Assembly (NCBI GenBank): GCA_028275365.1
Contig: JAPWUU010000008.1
Coordinates: 1-41,950 of the forward strand
DNA length: 41,950 nt
Origin: Candidatus Caldatribacterium sp.
GTDB lineage: Bacteria; Atribacterota; Atribacteria; Atribacterales; Caldatribacteriaceae
Reading direction: 5' to 3'
This document shows positions 24,375 to 33,864 of the stretch, in pieces. The notes beneath the pieces were generated by a model that was not told the DNA's origin, searched no databases, and saw only the letters and a list, made by a program, of their open reading frames with translations. Made by a program: the position numbers and the translations under genes. Each line of letters begins with the position of its first letter. Positions within the stretch are counted from its first letter, which is position 1.

Positions 24375-27004
24375 CCGTGTACTCAAGCAGGGACATCCGG
24401 AATCTCTTCCTCGCCTTTTTCAGGAACCGGGGTCATGAGGTTCTGCCCAGTGCTTCGCTTGTCCCTCAAGACCCGACACTCCTTCTCACCATCGCCGGCA
24501 TGGTGCCTTTTAAGCCCATCTTCCTCGGCCAGGTGAAGCCGAGCTTCCGGCGGGTGTGCACGGTCCAGAAGTGTGTCCGGGTGAGCGACCTTGAGAAGGT
24601 CGGCTACACCCCGAGGCACCACACCTTCTTCGAGATGCTCGGGAACTTTTCCTTTGGCGACTACTTCAAGAAAGAGGCCTGTCAGTGGGCCTGGGAATTC
24701 CTCACGGAGGAACTCCGCCTTCCGGTAGAGCGCCTTTCGGTTTCGGTGCACGAAAAGGATGAGGAGGCCTTTCGCATCTGGAGGGATGTTGTTGGGCTTC
24801 CGGAAGAGAAAATCGTTTATCTCGGAGACGAGGATAACTTCTGGGCTTCGGGACCGGTGGGGCCCTGCGGGTACTGTTCGGAGATTTACTACGACACCGG
24901 AAAAGAGCGAGGTTGCGGGAGGGAAGATTGCCGCCCGGGGTGCGACTGCGACCGGTTCCTCGAGGTCTGGAATCTCGTCTTCATGGAGTTCGACCGCCAG
25001 TCCGACGGGACTTTGCGGGAGCTCCCGAGCAAGAACATCGATACCGGTATGGGCCTTGAGCGCGTGAGCGCCGTGGTGCAAAATGTGGAATCCAACTTCG
25101 AGACAGACCTTTTCCTTCCCCTTATCCGGTCGCTTGAGGGATTGAGTGGAGTTCCTTATGAGAAGGAAAAACCTGCCTTCCGCCTCATTGCCGACCACTC
25201 CCGCGCGGTGGCCTTCCTCATTGCCGATGGGGTGTACCCGGCCAATGAGGGGCGGGGATACGTTCTGCGGCGGCTCATCCGTCGAGCCCACCGTTTTGGG
25301 AAAAAGCTTGGACTTGCGAAGCCTTTCCTGTATGAACTTGCCTTTCGGGTTGTAGAGCTCATGGGCGATGTGTATCCGGAGCTCCGGAGAAATGAAACGA
25401 CCATTGCCCAGGTCGTATTCCAGGAAGAGAAGCGCTTTGAGGATACCCTTGCCCTTGGATTTGCCCGCCTTGAAGAACTCCTTGAAGAAGCCAGGACAAA
25501 GAACACAAGAACGATCCCGGGCAGGGAAATCTTCAAGCTCTACGATACCTATGGCCTGCCCCTTGACTTTACCCAGGAGGTGCTGAGAGAAGAGGGGTTT
25601 TCCTTCTCTCAGGAAGAGTTTGAGGAAGAGATGGAGCGTCAGAGAGCCCGTGCCCGGAAAGCCCAGGAGGAAAAACTCTCTGGCCTCAAGGGGCAGAAAA
25701 AGGAAGAAGAGCTCTTTTCCGGCTTTTGCTCTACCTTCGTAGGGTATGACCGTCTTTCTGCAGAGAGCGTGCTCCTTGCCCTCTCTGATGGCAATGAGCT
25801 CATCCCTGAGGCTTCCCAGGGCGAAGAGGTGCTCTTTGTGCTTGATGTTACTCCTTTCTATGCGGAGAAGGGCGGGCAGGAGTGGGATACTGGGTGGTTT
25901 GTGACACCCTCGGGAATGGTGGAGGTCCTCCAGGTTAGTGGTCCCTCGACAACCCTTTCCGTGCACCGGGGGATCGTCCGGGAGGGGAAGCTCAGGGCAG
26001 GGGAACGGGGGAAGGCACTCGTCAACGAGAAACGTCGTCGGGGTCTTGAAATCCATCACACGGTCACACACCTTCTCCACCGGGCTCTGCGGGAGGTTCT
26101 TGGGGAGCAGGTGAAGCAGGCAGGGTCCTTTGTGGGGGAGGAGAGCCTTCGTTTCGACTTCACCCATTTTGCTCCTCTGAGTGACGAGGAGCTTGAAGCA
26201 GTGGAGAGAAGGGTCAATGAGAAAATCGCCGAGGACCTCCCGGTGTACGTGAGTTTCAGTTCCCTTGAGGAAGCCCAGAAACACGGCGTGGTGGCCCTCT
26301 TTGGGGAGAAATACGAGTTTCCGGTACGGATTGTCCGGGTGGGGGACTACACGGCGGAGCTCTGCGGAGGGACGCACCTCAGAAGAACGAGTGAAGCTCT
26401 GGCGTTTGTGATTCTCTCAGAGTCAAGTATTGGTGCTGGTATCCGGCGAATTGAGGCTGTCGCAGGGTGGAGAGCGCTTGAGGTGCTCCGTGCTTCCCGG
26501 AAGGTCTTGCAGGGGGTGCGGGAACTCCTTAATGTCGAGGAAGCTCACCTTCTGAGGACGCTTGAGGAACTCCTCGAAGCAAACAGGAATCTCCGGAAAC
26601 TCCTTGCCCGGGAAAGGAAAGAGCGTATCCTCCGGGAGCTCCAGGAAAGGCTTGAGGAGATGCCCCAGGGATCACTGGTCTTTGCCTACCTTTTTGAGGA
26701 TGGCCTGGACCTTGAGCTTTTGCGGGAGGTTGCCGATGTCCTGCGCGGTGCACTCTCCCGGGGTGCCATCGCCCTGGGGACGGCCGAGGGGGAGAAGGTG
26801 AGGGGTATCATCGCTGGAGTGGGGCTTGGGGGAGGAACGAATCTCGGAGCGTTTCTGCGGGAAGTCTCCCGGACTATTGGAGGAGGTGGAGGAGGAAAAC
26901 CCCACTTCGCCCAGTTTGGGGGAATTCCGAAATCCCGCTGGGGCGAGTTTCTGAAGTGTCTTGAAGAGTTCCTGAAAGCCCATGAAACGGGTCATGGCCC
27001 TTGA
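24371..27004 (+). CDS. alaS: alanyl-tRNA synthetase
   Basis: An 877-residue enzyme of the usual bacterial length. The class II core contains the N-terminal TIAGMVPFKPIFLG, FFEMLGNFSFGDYFK and WASGPVGPCGYCSEIYYD. It is followed by the helical tRNA domain, the editing domain with zinc ligands (HHTVTHLLH and CGGTHLRRT) that clears Ser- and Gly-tRNA-Ala, and the C-Ala domain with the glycine-rich GGGGGGKPHFAQFGG. An insertion CGREDCRPGCDCDR in the core adds a cysteine cluster. AAAGGAG at 24362-24367 fits GTG 24377 slightly better than ATG 24371, so the first two residues are uncertain. The 3' end overlaps ruvX by 23 nt. Confidence 0.97.
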   Translation: MTVYSSRDIRNLFLAFFRNRGHEVLPSASLVPQDPTLLLTIAGMVPFKPIFLGQVKPSFRRVCTVQKCVRVSDLEKVGYTPRHHTFFEMLGNFSFGDYFKKEACQWAWEFLTEELRLPVERLSVSVHEKDEEAFRIWRDVVGLPEEKIVYLGDEDNFWASGPVGPCGYCSEIYYDTGKERGCGREDCRPGCDCDRFLEVWNLVFMEFDRQSDGTLRELPSKNIDTGMGLERVSAVVQNVESNFETDLFLPLIRSLEGLSGVPYEKEKPAFRLIADHSRAVAFLIADGVYPANEGRGYVLRRLIRRAHRFGKKLGLAKPFLYELAFRVVELMGDVYPELRRNETTIAQVVFQEEKRFEDTLALGFARLEELLEEARTKNTRTIPGREIFKLYDTYGLPLDFTQEVLREEGFSFSQEEFEEEMERQRARARKAQEEKLSGLKGQKKEEELFSGFCSTFVGYDRLSAESVLLALSDGNELIPEASQGEEVLFVLDVTPFYAEKGGQEWDTGWFVTPSGMVEVLQVSGPSTTLSVHRGIVREGKLRAGERGKALVNEKRRRGLEIHHTVTHLLHRALREVLGEQVKQAGSFVGEESLRFDFTHFAPLSDEELEAVERRVNEKIAEDLPVYVSFSSLEEAQKHGVVALFGEKYEFPVRIVRVGDYTAELCGGTHLRRTSEALAFVILSESSIGAGIRRIEAVAGWRALEVLRASRKVLQGVRELLNVEEAHLLRTLEELLEANRNLRKLLARERKERILRELQERLEEMPQGSLVFAYLFEDGLDLELLREVADVLRGALSRGAIALGTAEGEKVRGIIAGVGLGGGTNLGAFLREVSRTIGGGGGGKPHFAQFGGIPKSRWGEFLKCLEEFLKAHETGHGP

Positions 27005-27392
27005 TGTGGGGGAAAAGCGCATTGGCATTGCCATGAACTGGGGGACAGGGCTCGCCTTCCCCTATCAGATTCTCCCCCGAAAGGGGAAAGACGACGTTGC
27101 CCGTATCCTTGCCCTTGCCCGGGAATGCCGTATCGACACCATCGTCCTTGGTCTTCCCATCCGCACCGACGGCACAAAGGGAAAAGAGGCTGAAGCTTTA
27201 GAGGAGTTTGCCGCAGAGCTCCGGCGGTACTTCCCTGGGGAAGTGGTTCTTGTTGATGAGCGTTTCTCTACGAAAGAAGCCGAACGATGCCTCCTCGACC
27301 TTGATACGAGCCGGGCAAAGAGGAAACGCCTCGTTGATAAGATTGCCGCCTGCCTCATCCTCGAGATGTACCTTGCGAGGGAGAGGGTATGA
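26982..27392 (+). CDS. ruvX: YqgF/RuvX-family Holliday junction resolvase-like nuclease
   Basis: A 136-residue RNase H-fold protein with the family motifs ALDVGEKRIGIA (catalytic Asp), IVLGLPIRTDGTKG and VDERFSTKEAE, and a late catalytic acid in LVDKIAACLIL. YqgF proteins process the 5' end of pre-16S rRNA and can cut branched DNA. It overlaps alaS by 23 nt and mltG by 4 nt (ATGA); the alaS-ruvX-mltG order is found in many Gram-positive and deep-branching bacteria. Confidence 0.92.
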   Translation: MKRVMALDVGEKRIGIAMNWGTGLAFPYQILPRKGKDDVARILALARECRIDTIVLGLPIRTDGTKGKEAEALEEFAAELRRYFPGEVVLVDERFSTKEAERCLLDLDTSRAKRKRLVDKIAACLILEMYLARERV

Positions 27393-28354
27393 AGTCCTGG
27401 GTTGTTATGCTTATGGCTTTGGTACTCCTTGGGTGGGTGTTCGTGGATTTTGCCTTTTTCTTCGACCACTCCCTTGGGGTACCAAAGGACGTTGTCATCC
27501 CGAAGGGTATGTCGCTTTCTGGTGTCGCTCATCTTCTTGAAAAGGAGGGCATCACCTCGTCCTTTCGTTTTCTGGTCTTCGCCCTGCTTTCCCGAAAGAC
27601 TACTCCCATCGCCGGGCAGTACCGCCTGTGGCCGGGTATGCCGGTGGCTTCGATTGTGCGTCTCCTCTCCCAGGGTCCGCCGCGGGTCCGGGTGACCTTT
27701 CCTGAGGGCTTCACCGCAGAGCAGATGGCCGAGGTCCTCGAGCACTTCGGGGTGTGCAGGAAAGAGGAGTACCTTGCTTTTGTGGCACATCCTGAGCATT
27801 TCGCCCGACCCTGGCTTTTTGGGGCAAAGAGCCTTGAGGGTTTCCTCTTCCCCGACACCTACTTCCTCCAGGTTCCCACACCTCCTTCTGAGGTCATCGC
27901 CCTGCAGCTTGACCGTTTTGAGGAGCTCGTTCTTCCCCTTTTTTCCGGGAAGGAGGCCTTGCTCCATGAGAGCATTGTCCTTGCTTCCATTGTGGAGAAG
28001 GAGGCGCGTCTCCGGGAGGAAAAGCCCCTTGTGGCCTCGGTCTTCCTGAACCGTCTGCAGAAGAACATGCGCCTGCAGTCCTGCGCAACGGTGGTGTACG
28101 CCCTCAAAAAGGAAAAGGGCGTGAGTGTCACATCGCTTCGGGAAAGGGACCTCGTCTTCCCATCGCCCTTCAACACCTACCTCCATGAGGGGCTTCCGCC
28201 CCATGCCATCTGCAACCCTGGTCTTGATGCTATCCGGGCGGTCCTTGAACCGGCGCAGACGGACTACCTCTACTTTGTCCTCCAGGAGGACGGAAAACAC
28301 GCCTTTGCCCGGACGTATGAGGAACACCTGAAGAATAAACGAGGTGCCCCGTGA
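27389..28354 (+). CDS. mltG: endolytic murein transglycosylase MltG
   Basis: A 321-residue YceG-like protein with one N-terminal membrane helix (residues ~4-27), a LysM-like region (VVIPKGMSLSGVAHLL) and the catalytic domain with LEGFLFPDTYF, the catalytic-Glu motif ASIVEKEA, and SPFNTYLHEGLPPHAICNPG. MltG cuts nascent glycan strands and sets their length at the membrane. Its presence shows the organism makes peptidoglycan. It starts on ATG within the ruvX stop, and its own stop overlaps the GTG of yqeG. Confidence 0.95.
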   Translation: MKSWVVMLMALVLLGWVFVDFAFFFDHSLGVPKDVVIPKGMSLSGVAHLLEKEGITSSFRFLVFALLSRKTTPIAGQYRLWPGMPVASIVRLLSQGPPRVRVTFPEGFTAEQMAEVLEHFGVCRKEEYLAFVAHPEHFARPWLFGAKSLEGFLFPDTYFLQVPTPPSEVIALQLDRFEELVLPLFSGKEALLHESIVLASIVEKEARLREEKPLVASVFLNRLQKNMRLQSCATVVYALKKEKGVSVTSLRERDLVFPSPFNTYLHEGLPPHAICNPGLDAIRAVLEPAQTDYLYFVLQEDGKHAFARTYEEHLKNKRGAP

Positions 28355-28857
28355 GGAGTCTCTGGCGGTGGTTTTTCCCCAGGCTCTTCGTGAACGACCT
28401 CTGGGAAATTGACCTTGAGAAACTCAAGGGCCTGGGTATTCGCGGGCTCATCGTGGACCTCGACAATACTCTCGTGGCCTGGAATGCCTATGACCTTGAG
28501 GAGCGCGTCTTCCAGTGGGTGGAAAGGGCGAAATCCCAGGGGTTTGCCATCTGCATCGTGTCCAATGCCCTTGAAAAGCGGGTGGCCTATTTCTCGAGAC
28601 TCCTTGCCATTCCTGGGATTTCAAAAGCTCAGAAACCCCGCCGGGGAGCCTTCCGGGCGGCACTGCAGGAACTCGGCCTTTCCCGGAGCGAAGTCGCTGT
28701 CATCGGGGACCAGGTATTTACAGATGTTTTCGGGGGAAACCGCCTGGGGCTCTACACTATCCTCGTTCGGCCGATTTCCCGGCATGAGTTTGTTACGACG
28801 CGCCTTGGAAGAGTCGTCGAGCGGTGGATTCTCCGGAGGTTCACCCCCCATGATTAG
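28351..28857 (+). CDS. yqeG: YqeG-family HAD-IIIA phosphatase
   Basis: A 168-residue HAD-superfamily protein. Motif I DLDNTLVAWN carries both catalytic aspartates; motif II is IVSNA, and motif IV is IGDQVFTDVFGGN. This is the layout of YqeG, thought to be a phosphatidylglycerolphosphate phosphatase-like or nucleotide phosphatase; its substrate is not settled. It begins at GTG 28351 inside the mltG stop. The gene commonly lies next to aroE in Gram-positive bacteria, and aroE follows here with an 8 nt overlap. Confidence 0.9.
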   Translation: MRSLWRWFFPRLFVNDLWEIDLEKLKGLGIRGLIVDLDNTLVAWNAYDLEERVFQWVERAKSQGFAICIVSNALEKRVAYFSRLLAIPGISKAQKPRRGAFRAALQELGLSRSEVAVIGDQVFTDVFGGNRLGLYTILVRPISRHEFVTTRLGRVVERWILRRFTPHD

Positions 28858-29704
28858 CGCCTCGACGAAGCTCCTTGCCCTCATCGGACATCCTGTGGCC
28901 CATTCCCTGTCCCCTGTGTTCCAGAATGCCGCGCTGCAATATCTTCGCCTTCCTTTCGTGTACCTTGCCTTTGATATCCCGGAAGACCGGCTTGAGGAGG
29001 CCGTCCGGGCCTTCCGGGTTCTCGGGGTTTTGGGCTTCAACGTCACCGTTCCCCACAAGGAGGCCATCTGTCCCCTCCTTGATGCCCTTGAGGGGGAGGC
29101 GAAGCTTCTCCACTCGGTGAACACTGTGGTGGCGCGGGACGGGAAATTCCTGGGCTACAACACCGACGTCTACGGTTTTGCAAAGAGCCTCGAAGAAGAA
29201 AACGTTGAGGTTCAGGGAAAGACCTTTCTGCTTTTCGGGGCAGGGGGAACGGCCCGTTCCGTCCTTTTCGTCCTTGCCAGGAAAGGTGTCGGAAAAGTCC
29301 TCATCACCAACCGCACGAAAAGCCGGGCCGAAGCTTTGGCCTGCTGGGGAAAGAAAACCCTTGGGCTTTTCTGTGAAGTCCTTGAGTGGATGGGGGACCG
29401 GAGTCTTTGCGAGGATGCCGTCCCGAGATTGCGGTCTGTGAGTGGTATAATACATGCGACCGCTCTTGGGCTTTCCGGAGAGATGCCTCCGGTTCCCTGG
29501 GAGTTTCTCCCATCTCTTGAGGTGGTCTGTGACGTGGTGTACCACAGGGAGGGGACGCCTCTTGTGCAGGAGGCGAGAAAGCGGGGCCTCAAAGGCTTTG
29601 ACGGCAAGCGCATGCTCCTCCACCAGGGAGCCCAGAGTTTCTTCCTCTTCACGGGGGTTCCAGCTCCCCTCTCGGTCATGGAGGAGGCGCTTTCTGGGGG
29701 GTGA
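28850..29704 (+). CDS. aroE: shikimate dehydrogenase
   Basis: A 284-residue NADP-dependent enzyme for the fourth step of aromatic amino acid and chorismate synthesis. The shikimate site IGHPVAHSLSPVFQNAAL, the catalytic Lys in NVTVPHKEAI, GYNTDVYGF, the Rossmann motif FGAGGTARSV and the NADP motif ITNRTKSRAE are present, as is the C-terminal GAQSFFLFTG. ATG 28850 has GGAGG at 28834-28838. The 3' end overlaps the leading GTG of pilB. A TGGTATAAT sequence at 29443-29451 lies inside the gene and may be chance. Confidence 0.94.
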   Translation: MISASTKLLALIGHPVAHSLSPVFQNAALQYLRLPFVYLAFDIPEDRLEEAVRAFRVLGVLGFNVTVPHKEAICPLLDALEGEAKLLHSVNTVVARDGKFLGYNTDVYGFAKSLEEENVEVQGKTFLLFGAGGTARSVLFVLARKGVGKVLITNRTKSRAEALACWGKKTLGLFCEVLEWMGDRSLCEDAVPRLRSVSGIIHATALGLSGEMPPVPWEFLPSLEVVCDVVYHREGTPLVQEARKRGLKGFDGKRMLLHQGAQSFFLFTGVPAPLSVMEEALSGG

Positions 29705-29706
29705 GT

Positions 29707-31413
29707 ATGGAGGACCGCGCCTTTCGCCCCAGAAGACTTGGAGAGATTCTCTTGGCAAAGTACAGGATTACCCCGGAGCAGCTTGAGAGCGCGCTTGAAG
29801 AGCAGAAAAAAACCGGGGAGAAGCTTGGGGAAATCCTCCAGAAGATGGGCCTTGTGGAGAGCAAGGAAGTGTACGGGGCCCTGGCAGAGCAACTGGGCGT
29901 CCCCTACGTGGACCTCGACAGCTACGTCATCGACCCCCGGGTGGTGACCCTCCTTCCTGAGAAATTCTGCCGCCAGTACCAGCTTGTCCCCATCGGGGAG
30001 GAGAAGAACGCCCTGATTCTCGCCATGGCTAACCCCGTTGACGTTGTGGCCATTGACCGGGTGCGGCTCATGACGAAAAAAGAAGTGAAACCGGTGATGG
30101 CCTCTCCCCAGGACATCGAAAAGGTCCTCAACGCCTACTATGGCATAGGGGAGTCGGTGGAGGAACTCATCCGGGAGGCGGAAACCAGAGAGGGCCTGGT
30201 CCTTCCTGAAGAGGAGGAAGAGCTCAAAATTGACCAGCTCAAGGCCCTGGGGGAAGAGGCCCCCATCATCCGGGTGGTCAACATGCTCATTCTCCAGGCC
30301 ATTCGCTCTGGGGCAAGCGACATCCACATCGAACCCCAGGAGGACCAGGTGCGCATCCGCTTCCGGATTGACGGCATTCTCCACGACATCACCTCCACCT
30401 CCATTCAGGTGCATCCGGCGCTTGTCTCCCGCATCAAGATTCTCTCCCGGATGAACATCGCCGAGCGCCGTCTCCCCCAGGACGGCCGCTTCCAGGTAAC
30501 CGTCGACAACCGGACTGTGGATTTCCGGGTTTCGTCCCTTCCCACCATTTTCGGCGAGAAAATCGTCATGCGGATTCTCGATAAATCCACGCTTCTCCTT
30601 GACCTTGACCGTCTGGGGTTTGAGGAAGAGGACCTCGAGAAGTTCTACCGCCTCATCCAGCACCCCTACGGGATGATTCTCCTCACCGGCCCGACAGGAA
30701 GCGGCAAAACCACGACGCTCTATTCCGCCCTCAACTTCATTAATAAACCCGACCTCAACATCATCACCATCGAGGACCCGGTGGAGTACCGCCTGCCGGG
30801 TATCAACCAGGTCCAGGTCCGTCCCAAAATCGGCCTCACCTTCGCCAGCGCCCTCCGGGCCATCATGCGCCAGGACCCCGACGTCATCATGGTGGGGGAA
30901 ATCCGGGACTACGAAACGGCGGAAATCGCCATCCACGCTGCTTTGACCGGGCACCTCGTCTTCTCCACCCTCCACACGAACACCGCTGCAGGGGCCCTGG
31001 TGCGGCTCCAGGAGATGGGGATTCCCTCCTACCTCATTGCCTCGGCCCTCGTTGGGGTTGTGGCCCAGCGCCTGGTGCGGAAAATCTGCGAGCGTTGCAA
31101 GGTGGCATTTGAGGTTCGGGGGCCCATTGCCCGGGAACTCACCGGAGGGAAGGAGGACCATCTTGTCCTTTTCCGGGGGAAGGGGTGTCCGGAGTGCAAC
31201 AAGACGGGGTACCGGGGGCGGATTGCCGTGAGCGAGGTCCTCGTCATGGACGATGACCTCCGGGCGCTGGTGCTCCGGAATGCCACAGAGAGAGAAATCA
31301 CCGAAAAAGCCTGTGAAAAGGGGATGAGGACGCTTCGGGAGAACGCCATCCGTAAAGTCCTGCGGGGCGTGACGACGCTTGAAGAGATGTACCGGGTCAC
31401 GGCGAGGGTGTGA
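29707..31413 (+). CDS. pilB: type IV pilus assembly ATPase (PilB/GspE family)
   Basis: A 568-residue extension ATPase that powers pilin polymerisation. The N-terminal T2SSE_N/MshEN domain (~1-160) is of the kind that binds c-di-GMP in some members. The C-terminal ATPase has Walker A GPTGSGKTTTLYSAL (~331), the Asp box, Walker B IMVGEIRD, the His box TGHLVFSTLHTN and a zinc tetracysteine (CERC...CPEC) typical of PilB rather than PilT. ATG 29707 has a run of G six bases in front; GTG 29701 overlapping aroE is an alternative. pilT follows after 64 nt. Confidence 0.94.
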   Translation: MEDRAFRPRRLGEILLAKYRITPEQLESALEEQKKTGEKLGEILQKMGLVESKEVYGALAEQLGVPYVDLDSYVIDPRVVTLLPEKFCRQYQLVPIGEEKNALILAMANPVDVVAIDRVRLMTKKEVKPVMASPQDIEKVLNAYYGIGESVEELIREAETREGLVLPEEEEELKIDQLKALGEEAPIIRVVNMLILQAIRSGASDIHIEPQEDQVRIRFRIDGILHDITSTSIQVHPALVSRIKILSRMNIAERRLPQDGRFQVTVDNRTVDFRVSSLPTIFGEKIVMRILDKSTLLLDLDRLGFEEEDLEKFYRLIQHPYGMILLTGPTGSGKTTTLYSALNFINKPDLNIITIEDPVEYRLPGINQVQVRPKIGLTFASALRAIMRQDPDVIMVGEIRDYETAEIAIHAALTGHLVFSTLHTNTAAGALVRLQEMGIPSYLIASALVGVVAQRLVRKICERCKVAFEVRGPIARELTGGKEDHLVLFRGKGCPECNKTGYRGRIAVSEVLVMDDDLRALVLRNATEREITEKACEKGMRTLRENAIRKVLRGVTTLEEMYRVTARV

Positions 31414-31477
31414 GGGACGGAGCAGGGGCTAAAGTTGCGGAACCTTCTGCCGATATTCCTGTATGAGGGGAGGAACT

Positions 31478-32545
31478 ATGGCCTGGGATATTTTTGAGCT
31501 TCTTCGGGAAACGGTGAACCGGAATGCCTCGGACCTCCACCTCACCGTGGGGATTCCCCCAACCCTTCGCATCCACGGGTCCCTCATCCCCCTTGAGGGT
31601 CCATCCTTAAAACCCCAGGACACGGAGCTTTTTGCCCGGACGCTTGCGGGAGAAAAGCGGTGGGCGGAGTTCTTGCAGAACCTCGAGCTTGATTTCTCGG
31701 TGGGCATTCCGGACCTTGGCCGCTTCCGGGTGAACGTCTATCGCCAGCGGGGGTCCTGTGGTCTTGCCATCCGGGCGCTGAGCTACCGCATCCCCACGAT
31801 GGACGAGCTGCACCTTCCCAAGGACGCCTTAGAGCGCCTTGCTTCTCTTCCCCGGGGGCTTGTGCTTGTGACCGGTCCCACAGGAAGCGGCAAGTCCACG
31901 ACCTTAGCCTCCATGATTGAGTACATCAACACCACCCGTTCCTGCCACATCGTGACTATTGAAGACCCCATCGAGTACCTCCACACCCACAAGAAGAGCA
32001 TCATCAACCAGCGGGAAGTGGGGACCGACACCCCCTCCTTTGAGAGCGCCCTCATCCACGCCCTGCGGGAAGACCCCGATGTGATTCTCGTTGGGGAGAT
32101 GCGCAGCCTCGAGACCATCGCCATTGCCCTCCAGGCGGCCGAAACGGGACACCTCGTTCTTGCCACCCTCCACACCAACAACGCCCCCCAGACCGTCGAC
32201 CGGATCGTCGACGTTTTCCCTCCACACCAGCAGACCCAGGTCCGGGTGCAGCTTGCCGGATGCATCCAGGGCATCGTCGCCCAGCAGCTCCTCCCCCGCG
32301 CTGACGGGAAAGGGAGGATTCCTGCGGTGGAGGTGATGATAGCGAACACCGCCATCCGCAACCTCATCCGGGAAGGCAAAAGCCACCAGCTCTATACCAT
32401 CATGCAGGCTTCATTTGGGGAGGGGATGGTCACCATGGACCGGGCCCTCTTTGAGCTCTACAAGAAGGGTTTTGTCACCTGGGAGGAGGCCTACTCCCGG
32501 GCCATCGACCAGAAGGAATTCGCGACCTGGAGGAATCGATTCTGA
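31478..32545 (+). CDS. pilT: twitching motility retraction ATPase PilT
   Basis: A 355-residue hexameric ATPase that disassembles pili. It has Walker A TGPTGSGKSTT (~132), Walker B VILVGEMRSLETI, the retraction-type AIRNLIREGKSHQ motif in the C-terminus, and lacks the zinc cysteines of PilB. ATG 31478 is preceded by GAGGGGAGG; an earlier in-frame ATG at 31463 has no ribosome site. The stop overlaps the pilC start by one base. PilT next to PilB predicts a retractable pilus, used for motility, adhesion or DNA uptake. Confidence 0.95.
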   Translation: MAWDIFELLRETVNRNASDLHLTVGIPPTLRIHGSLIPLEGPSLKPQDTELFARTLAGEKRWAEFLQNLELDFSVGIPDLGRFRVNVYRQRGSCGLAIRALSYRIPTMDELHLPKDALERLASLPRGLVLVTGPTGSGKSTTLASMIEYINTTRSCHIVTIEDPIEYLHTHKKSIINQREVGTDTPSFESALIHALREDPDVILVGEMRSLETIAIALQAAETGHLVLATLHTNNAPQTVDRIVDVFPPHQQTQVRVQLAGCIQGIVAQQLLPRADGKGRIPAVEVMIANTAIRNLIREGKSHQLYTIMQASFGEGMVTMDRALFELYKKGFVTWEEAYSRAIDQKEFATWRNRF

Positions 32546-33792
32546 TGCCGACCTATGTGTACAAGGCCCGAGACAGAAACGGTGGCGTCTTTTCGGGAAG
32601 AGTGGAGGCTCCGGGGATCCGGGAGGCAGTTTTGAACCTCAAGGAGCGGGGGCTTTTCGTGACCTCCATTGAGGAGGAGAAGCCCTTGGGGGCAACGACG
32701 AAGAAGGAACCCTCCCGTTCCCTTTTCGAGACGAAGCGAGTGAAGCTCCAGGAGATGGCCGCCTTCGTGCGGGGGCTTTCGGTGATGCTTGAGGCTGGAG
32801 TTCCGCTCCTTTCGGCTCTGGGGAGCCTTTCCCGCCAGACGGAGAATCCCTATTTCTCTAAGGTTATTGCTGGGGTGGCAAGCCTTGTGGAGCGGGGGTT
32901 CTCCCTCTCCCGGGCCCTTGCCGAATACCCCAGGGTCTTCAACCGGGTGATCCTCGGCATGGTCCAGTCCGGAGAGGCGGGAGGGAACCTCGACTGGACT
33001 CTGGGACGGCTTGCAGATTACCTCGAGTGGGAGAAAGACCTGCGGGACAAAATCCAGTCGGCCCTGTACTACCCCATTATTCTCGTTGTGGCCATGATTG
33101 CAGCCTCCTTCTTCCTCGTGTACTTCGTCTTCCCCCAGTTTCTGCTTCTTTTTGAGGGCTTCAACATCGCCCTGCCCTTGCCCACGCAAATCATGCTCTC
33201 CCTCATCCGTTTTGTGAACGCCAACTGGTACCTCATCTACGGGGGACTTCTCGGCGGGGTGCTTCTCTTTCTCCTCTACGTGAATTCCCCGAAGGGCCGG
33301 AGGTTCTGGGACGAGCGGCGGCACCGCCTGCCCCTCTTCGGGCAGCTCTTCCGCAAACTCATCCTCTCCCGCTTTGCCTGGGTGTTCAACTCCCTTGTCC
33401 GGAGTGGCATGCCCGTCGTCCAGGCCCTGGAGATTACGGGGAACGCCGTGGGGGATACGTACCTCAAGGAGATTCTCGAAAAAGTCGCCGAGGACATCCG
33501 CCGGGGCAGAAACCTCACCCAGAGCCTCTCTGAGCACCCCTTCTTCCCGCCCTTTGTGCTCCAGATGGTGAGTGTAGGGGAGGAGTCGGGGAACCTGGAG
33601 CTCACCCTCTCCAAGGTCACCGAGCTCTACGATAAGGAAATCGCCATCTTCGTGGGGAGGCTTTCCGCAACCATTGAACCCATCCTCACCCTCCTGATCG
33701 GCGCCGGGGTCTTCTTCGTGGCTTTGGCGTTCTTCCTGCCCATTTTCGAGATGGCCTCCCAGGGGATGGCCGCTGCGGGAGGGGGGATGTAA
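32545..33792 (+). CDS. pilC: type IV pilus inner-membrane platform protein PilC
   Basis: A 415-residue GspF-family protein with two T2SSF repeats (~75-195 and ~275-400) and three long hydrophobic segments (~175-197, ~222-244, ~383-405). Family motifs MLEAGVPLLSALGSL, SGEAGGNLDWTL and, in the second repeat, SGMPVVQALEITG and GEESGNLELTL are clear. PilC couples the ATPases to pilin insertion in the inner membrane. It is one base into the pilT stop and precedes the pilin gene by 72 nt. Confidence 0.95.
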   Translation: MPTYVYKARDRNGGVFSGRVEAPGIREAVLNLKERGLFVTSIEEEKPLGATTKKEPSRSLFETKRVKLQEMAAFVRGLSVMLEAGVPLLSALGSLSRQTENPYFSKVIAGVASLVERGFSLSRALAEYPRVFNRVILGMVQSGEAGGNLDWTLGRLADYLEWEKDLRDKIQSALYYPIILVVAMIAASFFLVYFVFPQFLLLFEGFNIALPLPTQIMLSLIRFVNANWYLIYGGLLGGVLLFLLYVNSPKGRRFWDERRHRLPLFGQLFRKLILSRFAWVFNSLVRSGMPVVQALEITGNAVGDTYLKEILEKVAEDIRRGRNLTQSLSEHPFFPPFVLQMVSVGEESGNLELTLSKVTELYDKEIAIFVGRLSATIEPILTLLIGAGVFFVALAFFLPIFEMASQGMAAAGGGM

Positions 33793-33820
33793 AGGGAAAC
33801 GAAGACGGATTTTTTGGCAT

Positions 33821-33826
33821 TATAAT
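33821..33826 (+). promoter_or_regulatory. candidate -10 box for the pilin gene
   Basis: A perfect TATAAT, 38 nt upstream of the pilin ATG, after the pilC stop. No good -35 or TG extension is visible. A separate promoter would let the major pilin be made in excess over the assembly proteins. Confidence 0.4.
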
Positions 33827-33864
33827 TTATCTGGAAAAGGCGAATTCCTGAGGAGGTGAACGTG

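Noticed and set aside
24383-26377. Long minus-strand open frame (664 codons) opposite alaS
   Set aside because: alaS is unmistakable on the plus strand; no ribosome site or family motif is seen in the reverse frame.
29212-31161. Long minus-strand open frame (649 codons) opposite aroE and pilB
   Set aside because: It runs across two well-supported genes and shows only mirror-image composition.
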